A stretch of DNA of 6,907 nt from an uncultured Planctomycetaceae bacterium. Its GTDB lineage: Bacteria; Planctomycetota; Planctomycetia; Pirellulales; Pirellulaceae. Positions 1 through 5,654 of the stretch are shown in pieces. Position 1 is the stretch's first letter. The number at the start of each line of letters is the position of its first letter. Location of the stretch: positions 1-6,907 of the forward strand of contig CAIYOB010000072.1 of NCBI GenBank assembly GCA_903927685.1. The letters run 5' to 3'. The notes under the pieces are model-generated. The model saw only the letters and a list, made by a program, of their open reading frames with translations, searched no databases and had not been told where the DNA came from. Both the position numbers and the translations under genes were made by a program.

Positions 1-1
1 G

Positions 2-2599
2 ATTGAATTGCCCGCGCCGCGGACGGTTTCCGGGGTCCTGATCACCCGCGACCGCAACGGCAAGTACCGCGACCGCATCCCCGAGGTGTTCGACGTGCTG
101 GTCTCGAACGACGGCAAGCAGTGGCAGGCGGTTGCCAAGCGGGAACGGACGGGGCCCAACCGCGTCCGTCAGATCCCCTATCTGCCGCTCGACCGGCTGA
201 CGGAGAAGAGCTGGAACGGCTACCTGCAATACACGTTTCTCCGCGAGCGGGCGACGTGGAGCAACATTTCGGCGGATGATCACCTGTCGCCGCTGCTGGT
301 CGACCGGCCGGCCGTGCCGGGCGGCGCGCCGTATTGGGGCCGCCTCGCCCGCCTGGCGCCGCTGGAACGCGTGCTGGTCCAATTCGAGGAACTGATCGAC
401 CGGCTGGCCGCGCAAGGCTTGGACGTCGCCGCCGAACGAAAGCAAGCGGCCGAGTTGCGGCAGCAAGCGGCCCAGACTCCGGACGCCGAGCCGCTGTACC
501 TGGCAGCGCGGCAGGCCAAACGGGAACTGTTCTTCCGCGATCCCGCGCTGGGCCAGTTGGAGCGGATCCTGTTCTCCAAGCGGCATCCGTTCCTGGAATC
601 GCATAACTACAGCGAGCACCTGGATGGGATTCTCGAACCGGGCGGCGGCGTCTTTGTGCTGCAGATCCCCCGCGACGAGCAGAACCGATTCCGGCCGGAA
701 CGGGCGACCATCCAGCGGCTATTCGACGGCAGTGGCGGCATCGTCCGCGAGCCGGTGGCGGATTACGATGCCCAGACGATCTACTTTGCGTATCGGCCCG
801 ACAAGCCGGAGGTCGAGGGTTGGGCGTCGTACTGGCACATGTACGCGATCGCAGCCGACGGGTCCGGCCTGCGCCGCTTGACCGAGGGCCCCTATCACGA
901 CTTCGACGCCGTCTGCCTGCCCGATGGTGGCGTGGCGTTTCACAGCACGCGGTGTGCCGTCCGCTTCCTGTGCTGGCGGCCGCAGGCCTATGTGCTGTAC
1001 CGAATGGAAGCCGACGGCTCGAATCTGCGGCGTCTGTCGCATGCCAATCTGAGCGAATGGAAGCCCTCGGTGATGCAGAGCGGCCGGATCCTCTGGACCC
1101 GCTCGGAGTACCTGGACAAGGGCGCCGACTTTGGCCACACGCTGTGGGCTATTCACCCCGACGGCACGCATCCCGAACTGATCTTCGGCAACAACACACC
1201 CAACTGCTACAGCCAGGCTCACGAGGTTCCCGGCTCGCAGGAACTGGTTTGCACGCTGATGTCGCACGGCGACCACAGCGGGCCGATTGCCCTGCTCGAC
1301 CGAACCAAGGGGCCGTTCGACACCCAAGCGATCACGAACATCACGCCGGACACGCGGCCTCAATACCAGATGAGCCGCTCGCACCAGGACACCTTCCGCG
1401 ATCCGTATCCCCTGTCGCGCGACCATTTCCTGGTCTCCCACAATCCCGACAATCAGCACAACTGGGGACTGTACGTCATCGACCGCTACGGCAACCGCGA
1501 GTGGCTGTACGTCGACCCGGACGTCAGCAGCTACCAGCCGACGCCGTTGCGGCCGCGGCCGCGGCCGCCGGTCTTGACCAATGCGCCCGATCCCGTGCTG
1601 GCGGAACAGGGCTTGGGCCAGTTTACGGTGCAGGACGTGTACCAGGGCCTGGCGGGGACCATCGCCCGCGGCCGGGCGAAATACCTGCAGGTGTCGGAAG
1701 AACTGCCGGCGACGTTGGAGTTGATGCCCAGCGGCGAGTGCCGCGCGGACCATCCGCCGTTCACCGATTTCTACGCCACGCCGGTCCACCTGGTCCACGG
1801 GCCGACGCCCAGCTTCATCACGCGGACGCCCAACGCGCCGCAGGCATTCCTGCAGACCAATCACAACTGGCCCAGCCTGGTCAGCAAGGCCGGGCCGGGC
1901 CTGTATCACGTCCGCGAGGGCGGCGGCTGGCCGACGTTTGTCGCCAAGGCCACCTTGGGCACCGTCCCCATCGCCCCCGACGGCTCGGCCAATTTCCTGG
2001 CGCCGGCCGGCAAGGTCCTGTACTTTCAGTTGCTGGACGGCGAGTACAACGAATTGCAGCGGATGCGAAGCGTGATTCAACTGCAGCCCGGCGAACGGCG
2101 GAGCTGCATCGGCTGCCACGACAGCCGGCATTCCTCGCCGCCCGCCGCGCTCGGCCTGGCTCTGACGCAGCCGCCGCAGCCGTTGCAGCCGCCGCCGTGG
2201 GGCACCGCGGCCTTCGATTACCAGCGGGTCGTCCAGCCGGTCTTGGACCGCGCCTGCGTGCGCTGCCACGACGGCCGCGAACCGGGGCGAACCGACCTCC
2301 GCGGCGTGCGGGATGCGGGCGGCGTGCCCGCGTCGTATCGCGACCTGATCCAAGGCGGCTGGGTCCACTTCTTTGATCTCACCTACGGCATGCGGCATTT
2401 CAAAGCCGAGCCGCTGTCCTTTGGCACGTTGCAGAGCCGCCTGTGGGCGGTGCTGGCCGACCAGCAGCACCGGGAGGTGTCGCTGGACGAGCCCGGCCGT
2501 CGGGCGCTCAAGGCCTGGATCGACTTGAACTGCCCGCTGTGGCCCGATTACATCTACCGCCCGGAGCGGCCCGAACTGCAGACGGCGCAGGCACGCTAG
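2..2599 (+). CDS. Di-haem c, hydrazine synthase alpha-like propeller protein with discoidin-type domain (5' partial)
   Basis: The reading frame is open from base 2, so the N-terminus, presumably including an export signal, lies outside the window. Residues here count from the TTG at base 8. Residues about 8-45 look like the end of an F5/8 type C (discoidin) domain. Residues 115-195 form a charged helical stretch ending in FSKRHPF. Residues 255-500 hold TolB/PD40-like propeller blades with repeated ADGSxLRRL motifs (AADGSGLRRL 282-291, EADGSNLRRL 335-344) and HPDGTHPE. Residues 520-700 resemble the middle domain of the hydrazine synthase alpha subunit. Two haem c motifs follow: CIGCH (C700-H704) and CVRCH (C750-H754), the latter after VQPVLDRA, common in planctomycete cytochromes. 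A Pro-rich linker (721-730) separates them. The C-terminus (AWIDLNCPLW) fits the family. Haem c attachment implies a periplasmic or exterior location. The reaction is unknown: homology to HzsA does not imply hydrazine synthesis, because no beta/gamma subunits are visible. Confidence is high for the family and low for function. Confidence 0.85.
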   Translation: MELPAPRTVSGVLITRDRNGKYRDRIPEVFDVLVSNDGKQWQAVAKRERTGPNRVRQIPYLPLDRLTEKSWNGYLQYTFLRERATWSNISADDHLSPLLVDRPAVPGGAPYWGRLARLAPLERVLVQFEELIDRLAAQGLDVAAERKQAAELRQQAAQTPDAEPLYLAARQAKRELFFRDPALGQLERILFSKRHPFLESHNYSEHLDGILEPGGGVFVLQIPRDEQNRFRPERATIQRLFDGSGGIVREPVADYDAQTIYFAYRPDKPEVEGWASYWHMYAIAADGSGLRRLTEGPYHDFDAVCLPDGGVAFHSTRCAVRFLCWRPQAYVLYRMEADGSNLRRLSHANLSEWKPSVMQSGRILWTRSEYLDKGADFGHTLWAIHPDGTHPELIFGNNTPNCYSQAHEVPGSQELVCTLMSHGDHSGPIALLDRTKGPFDTQAITNITPDTRPQYQMSRSHQDTFRDPYPLSRDHFLVSHNPDNQHNWGLYVIDRYGNREWLYVDPDVSSYQPTPLRPRPRPPVLTNAPDPVLAEQGLGQFTVQDVYQGLAGTIARGRAKYLQVSEELPATLELMPSGECRADHPPFTDFYATPVHLVHGPTPSFITRTPNAPQAFLQTNHNWPSLVSKAGPGLYHVREGGGWPTFVAKATLGTVPIAPDGSANFLAPAGKVLYFQLLDGEYNELQRMRSVIQLQPGERRSCIGCHDSRHSSPPAALGLALTQPPQPLQPPPWGTAAFDYQRVVQPVLDRACVRCHDGREPGRTDLRGVRDAGGVPASYRDLIQGGWVHFFDLTYGMRHFKAEPLSFGTLQSRLWAVLADQQHREVSLDEPGRRALKAWIDLNCPLWPDYIYRPERPELQTAQAR
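1549..1566 (+). repeat. Three tandem GCGGCC hexamers inside gene 1
   Basis: Three perfect copies of GCGGCC lie in frame and encode the alternating Arg-Pro linker LRPRPRPP (residues 514-521). This linker joins the last propeller strand (EWLYVDPD) to the hydrazine synthase-like middle domain. It is probably a slippage-prone coding microsatellite and not a regulatory site. Gain or loss of one hexamer would keep the frame and change the linker by one Arg-Pro pair. Confidence 0.5.
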
Positions 2600-2618
2600 C
2601 CGACGGCCGGCCGGCGCG

Positions 2619-2641
2619 GATTCCATCGCGGGAGCGGAATC
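2619..2641 (+). promoter_or_regulatory. Shine-Dalgarno of the kinase gene, in the loop of a small inverted repeat
   Basis: GGGAG at 2630-2634 lies 7 bases before the ATG at 2642 and supports that start. It falls within the 11-base loop between perfect 6-base arms GATTCC (2619-2624) and GGAATC (2636-2641). The right arm abuts the start codon. The stem has three GC pairs and would be only marginally stable, so it may have no effect. The SD itself is well supported; the hairpin is an inference. Confidence 0.6.
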
Positions 2642-5437
2642 ATGGACCCAGCATGGCCAACGCGATTCTCCCTGGCGAAGGGGCGTCCTTACGCGTGGAT
2701 TCCCGTGGCGGTCCTGTTGATTGCCATGCTCGGATTCTGGGCGACGGGGCCGGCCATCGCGGCCGCTTCGCCCGTGGTCCTGGTGGCGTTGAACGTGGTC
2801 TTCATCCTGCCGCCGGCCCTGGCGGTGGCTTTCTTGATGGGCCGTAGTTACTGGCTGCGGGGCCTGCCGGGACTGCTGTGGGTCGGCAGCGGCACGCTGA
2901 TTTGGGGCTTAGTCGGCTTGGTTGCCGCGATCGCGACGACGGGCGACCTGAACATCGCGCCGACCATTCACAACAGCGGCAACGGCGTGGCCGCGATCTG
3001 CCACTTGCTGGGCGTCGTGCTGGCGCTGAAATCGCACGGCTCGGCCTCGTCCGGCTCGCGCTGGCTGCCGCTGCTGGGCGGCTACGGGGCGGCGCTGGCA
3101 GCCGTGGCAGGGCTCACGTGCGCTGCGGCGGGCGGCCGGATGCCGGTGTTCTTTGTGCAAGGGGTAGGCGGGACGCCGACGCGGCATGTCGTGCTGTTCT
3201 TTGGGATGCTGCTGTTTGTGCTGACCGCCCTGCTGTTGCGCGCGGGCCGGCAGACGCGCGAGTCGGCGTTCGCCGACTGGTACAGTCTGGCCATGTGGCT
3301 GCTGGCCGAAGCCCTGCTGGCGATCAGTCTGCAGCCCAGGGTCGGCAGCCCGCTTTTCTGGACGGGCCGCGCCGCGGAATACCTGGGGGGAGCCTATATG
3401 CTGGCGGCCGCCCTCGCGGCCCGCCGGGCCCGCGGTTGGGAAGTCTCCTTGGCCTACGCCTTGCGGGAAAGCGAAGAACGCCTGCGTCTGATCCTGGAAA
3501 CGTCCCGCATCGGCTTGTGGAGCGTCGACCTGCGAACCCGGGAGTGGTCGAGCACACCTTTTCACAACGCGATCCTGGGCCTGCCGGGCGACACGCCGGC
3601 GCGGGAGCAGGACTTCGTCCAGTTGCTCCATCCCGACGATGTCAAGCGCTGGGAAAAGGCCCGCGAGCAGAGCGTGCGAAACGCCTTGCCGCTGGAACTG
3701 GAGTATCGGATCCGGCGCCGCGACGGCGAGGAACGCTGGGTGTTCACCTCGGGACGCGCCCTGCGCGACGCGAGCGGCGTTCCCGTGCAACTCGTCGGCA
3801 TCTCAATGGATGTCACGGCCCGCAAGCAGGCGGGAGAAGCGTTGCGGCAGAGCGAGGAAAAGTACCGTGTCCTGTTCGAGAACTCGCGCGACGCGGTCCT
3901 GATCGCCGATGAAACCGGCCGCTGTCTGGAGTGCAACCCGGCCACGGTGGCGATGTTCGGTCTGGCAGACAAGCAAGTCTTGCTCGAGCGGGGACTTTTG
4001 ACCTTGTTTCCCGCGACTCAGCCGGACGGGCGGGATTCCCGCGAAGTTTTCAGGGAGCGCGTGGCCGACGTGCTGAAGGGCGCGAGTGGCTTCTTTGAAG
4101 TGCTGCATCAACGGGCCGACGGCACGCCATTCCCCGCCGAAGTTTCGGTCAGCCTCGTGGAGATCCAGGGCCGGCGTCTGCTGCACGGCCTGATGCGCGA
4201 CATTTCCGAACGCCGACAAGCGGAGACGGAACTGCGCCAGGCCAAGGCGGCAGCCGAATCCGCCAGCCGCGCCAAGAGCGAGTTCCTGGCGAACACGAGC
4301 CACGAGATCCGCACCCCGATGAGCGCGATCCTGGGTTACAGCGAATTGCTCGAAAGCCCGGACCTCTCGGAAGACGAGCGTCGCGAGTACCTGGCGATCA
4401 TCCAGCGCAACGGCCAGGCGCTGCTGCAATTGATCAACGACATCCTCGATCTGTCCAAAATCGAAGCGGGCCGGATGCAGGTCGAGCGAGTGGTCTGCAC
4501 ACCGCGGGCAATCGTCGACGAGGCCGTCAGCCTGCTGCGGGTGCGGGCCGAGGAAAAAGGGCTGTCGCTGACGGTCGAGTGCCGCGAGCCGCTGCCGGCC
4601 AACATTCACACCGATCCCGTCCGCCTGCGGCAGATCCTGGTAAACCTCGTGGGCAACGCGATCAAATTCACGGCCACGGGCGGCGTGCGGATCAGCCTCG
4701 CCTGCCTGGCCGATCCTCCCGTTCAGTTGCATCTGGCGGTCGAGGACACCGGGATCGGGATCGAGCCCGCCACCCTGCCCAAGTTGTTTCAGCCGTTTGT
4801 CCAAGCCGACAGCTCGCACACCCGGCGATACGGCGGCAGCGGCCTGGGACTGGTGATCTGCGACCGCCTGGCCGGACTGCTCGGCGGCCGCCTCACCGTC
4901 ACCAGCACGCCGGGGCTGGGGAGCACCTTCACGCTCGTCCTGGACCTCGCCCCGGCCGATCTGGCGCTGTTCGCCGAGTTGGAACCGGCCATGGCTCCCG
5001 GCCTGTCCCGGGCCGCCAGGTCGCAGAGCGGGCAGTTCCAGGGCCGCATCCTCCTGGCCGAGGACGCCGTGGATACCCAGAGACTGCTGCAGTTGACGCT
5101 GCGCCGAGTCGGTGTCGAGGTGGACATCGCCGAGAACGGTCTGCTGGCCTGCCACATGGCCCTGGCCTCGCTGGCCCAGTTGCGTCCCTACGACCTGATC
5201 CTGATGGACGTGCAGATGCCGGAACTGAACGGGCTGGACGCAGCCGCAAGACTCCGCAACCTGGCGTGGGTCCGGCCGATCGTCGCGATCACCGCACATG
5301 CGATGGCCGGCGACCGCGAACGCTGTCTGGCAGCCGGTTGCGATGACTACCTGACCAAGCCGGTCGCGCAGCAGAACTTGCTGGAGACACTGGCCCGCTA
5401 CCTGCCGAGCCGGGAGACAGCGCAGGCGGCCGGATAG
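2642..5437 (+). CDS. Membrane-bound hybrid sensor histidine kinase (8 hydrophobic segments, PAS-PAC x2, HisKA, HATPase, REC)
   Basis: This 931-residue kinase should autophosphorylate a histidine and pass phosphate to its own receiver. Eight hydrophobic segments lie near 18-39, 43-66, 74-97, 112-130, 141-162, 182-200, 214-230 and 244-260, with motifs HNSGNGVAAICHL and PVFFVQGVGGTP. I recall similar N-termini in other PAS kinases but know no ligand. A PAS_3-type fold with PAC covers 280-395 (HPDD 330-333, RRRDGEERWV); a second PAS/PAC covers 404-523. A short coiled coil leads to HisKA, H-box SHEIRTP with His554. The ATPase has the N-box around NLVGNAIKF (Asn672), G1 DTGIGI (702-707) and G2 GGSGLGL (731-737). 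The receiver (801-920) has acidic E807/D808, phosphoacceptor Asp856 in LMDVQMP, Thr884 and Lys906. All catalytic residues are present. There is no DNA-binding output, so a phosphotransfer protein or response regulator elsewhere is expected. The start is fixed by the SD at 2630-2634. The 42-base gap suggests co-transcription with gene 1. Confidence 0.93.
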   Translation: MDPAWPTRFSLAKGRPYAWIPVAVLLIAMLGFWATGPAIAAASPVVLVALNVVFILPPALAVAFLMGRSYWLRGLPGLLWVGSGTLIWGLVGLVAAIATTGDLNIAPTIHNSGNGVAAICHLLGVVLALKSHGSASSGSRWLPLLGGYGAALAAVAGLTCAAAGGRMPVFFVQGVGGTPTRHVVLFFGMLLFVLTALLLRAGRQTRESAFADWYSLAMWLLAEALLAISLQPRVGSPLFWTGRAAEYLGGAYMLAAALAARRARGWEVSLAYALRESEERLRLILETSRIGLWSVDLRTREWSSTPFHNAILGLPGDTPAREQDFVQLLHPDDVKRWEKAREQSVRNALPLELEYRIRRRDGEERWVFTSGRALRDASGVPVQLVGISMDVTARKQAGEALRQSEEKYRVLFENSRDAVLIADETGRCLECNPATVAMFGLADKQVLLERGLLTLFPATQPDGRDSREVFRERVADVLKGASGFFEVLHQRADGTPFPAEVSVSLVEIQGRRLLHGLMRDISERRQAETELRQAKAAAESASRAKSEFLANTSHEIRTPMSAILGYSELLESPDLSEDERREYLAIIQRNGQALLQLINDILDLSKIEAGRMQVERVVCTPRAIVDEAVSLLRVRAEEKGLSLTVECREPLPANIHTDPVRLRQILVNLVGNAIKFTATGGVRISLACLADPPVQLHLAVEDTGIGIEPATLPKLFQPFVQADSSHTRRYGGSGLGLVICDRLAGLLGGRLTVTSTPGLGSTFTLVLDLAPADLALFAELEPAMAPGLSRAARSQSGQFQGRILLAEDAVDTQRLLQLTLRRVGVEVDIAENGLLACHMALASLAQLRPYDLILMDVQMPELNGLDAAARLRNLAWVRPIVAITAHAMAGDRERCLAAGCDDYLTKPVAQQNLLETLARYLPSRETAQAAG

Positions 5438-5453
5438 CGACCTCCAGTGCTTC

Positions 5454-5488
5454 GCGGCATCGGCAACGCGGCGGCTCGCCGATGCCGC
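5454..5488 (+). other. Perfect 11-bp inverted repeat just after the kinase stop codon
   Basis: Arms GCGGCATCGGC (5454-5464) and GCCGATGCCGC (5478-5488) are exact reverse complements around a 13-base loop, 16 bases after the stop. AGTGC at 5446-5450 can also pair with GCACT at 5487-5491 if TTCGC is bulged out and the outer two pairs of the main stem are given up. No T-run follows, so by itself it is not a standard intrinsic terminator. It may protect the 3' end of the transcript, work with the terminator downstream, or be a copy of an intergenic repeat. The structure is certain; its role is not known. Confidence 0.6.
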
Positions 5489-5512
5489 ACTAGCTCGACG
5501 TGCTGCGGCCGT

Positions 5513-5548
5513 CGCCTGCGGGAACTCGGCATCCCGCTTGGCGTTTTT
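5513..5548 (+). terminator. Rho-independent terminator after the kinase gene
   Basis: CGCC (5513-5516) pairs with GGCG (5540-5543), and GCGGGA (5518-5523) pairs with TCCCGC (5532-5537). This gives a GC-rich 10-pair stem with a one-by-two internal bulge and an 8-base loop. TTTTT (5544-5548) follows directly. The element lies 75 bases beyond the kinase stop and upstream of the next gene's promoter-like region, so it would end the gene 1-kinase transcript. Five consecutive T residues stand out in this GC-rich DNA. Confidence 0.7.
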
Positions 5549-5560
5549 GCCGGCGCGCCC

Positions 5561-5584
5561 TTCCGATGGTCGATTCCGATGGTC
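5561..5584 (+). repeat. Two perfect direct repeats of TTCCGATGGTC, possible operator
   Basis: TTCCGATGGTC occurs at 5561-5571 and again at 5574-5584, separated by GA, giving a 13-base period. The second copy abuts the -10-like TATACT at 5585. With a start near 5597 the copies centre near -31 and -18, across the -35 and spacer region. That position suits a repressor operator, or an activator replacing a weak -35. A chance duplication is possible. No regulator gene is visible in the window. Confidence 0.5.
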
Positions 5585-5590
5585 TATACT
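5561..5590 (+). promoter_or_regulatory. Candidate sigma-70-type promoter for the exported OB-fold gene
   Basis: TATACT at 5585-5590 matches the TATAAT consensus in five of six positions and lies in a locally AT-rich patch (TCTATACTAACAT) between the terminator and the next SD. The only -35 candidate at a normal distance is TTCCGA (5561-5566, 18-base spacer), matching TTGACA at three of six positions. Initiation would fall near 5597 and give a leader of about 58 bases. The weak -35 suggests activator dependence or another sigma factor. Confidence 0.45.
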
Positions 5591-5595
5591 AACAT

Positions 5596-5615
5596 TGCCC
5601 CCGGGCGCGGGGGCA
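5596..5615 (+). other. GC stem-loop at the predicted 5' end of the gene 3 transcript
   Basis: TGCCCCC (5596-5602) and GGGGGCA (5609-5615) are exact reverse complements around the 6-base loop GGGCGC. If transcription starts near 5597, this hairpin would sit at the transcript's 5' end, where such stems often stabilise mRNA. It ends 26 bases before the SD, so it should not mask ribosome binding. It has no T-run and is not a terminator. Its role is inferred from position only. Confidence 0.4.
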
Positions 5616-5641
5616 GCGAGGTGAATGGTAGTACTCTCCTC

Positions 5642-5646
5642 AGGAG
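5642..5646 (+). promoter_or_regulatory. Shine-Dalgarno AGGAG for the exported OB-fold gene
   Basis: AGGAG lies 8 bases before the ATG at 5655. With the signal peptide that follows, it fixes the start of gene 3. Confidence 0.75.
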
Positions 5647-5654
5647 CAGGCTTC

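Noticed and set aside
8..10. TTG as the true start of gene 1
   Set aside because: The frame continues upstream to the window edge, and the TTG falls inside a discoidin-type domain, so it is an internal Leu codon.
820..2376. Plus-strand open frame in another phase within gene 1
   Set aside because: Arg/Ala/Pro-rich translation typical of a shifted frame in GC-rich DNA; the overlapping frame encodes the propeller and haem motifs.
2605..2612. GGCCGGCC palindrome between gene 1 and the kinase gene
   Set aside because: A short palindrome expected by chance at this base composition; no flanking structure supports a site.
719..2626. Long open frame on the minus strand opposite gene 1
   Set aside because: It is a GC-driven shadow: low-complexity Arg/Ala/Gln-rich translation, no recognisable domain, opposite a clear multi-domain protein.
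5636..5646. CTCCTCAGGAG palindrome over the SD of gene 3 as a masking hairpin
   Set aside because: The full palindrome leaves a one-base loop; only about three pairs could form with a workable loop, so stable masking is unlikely.
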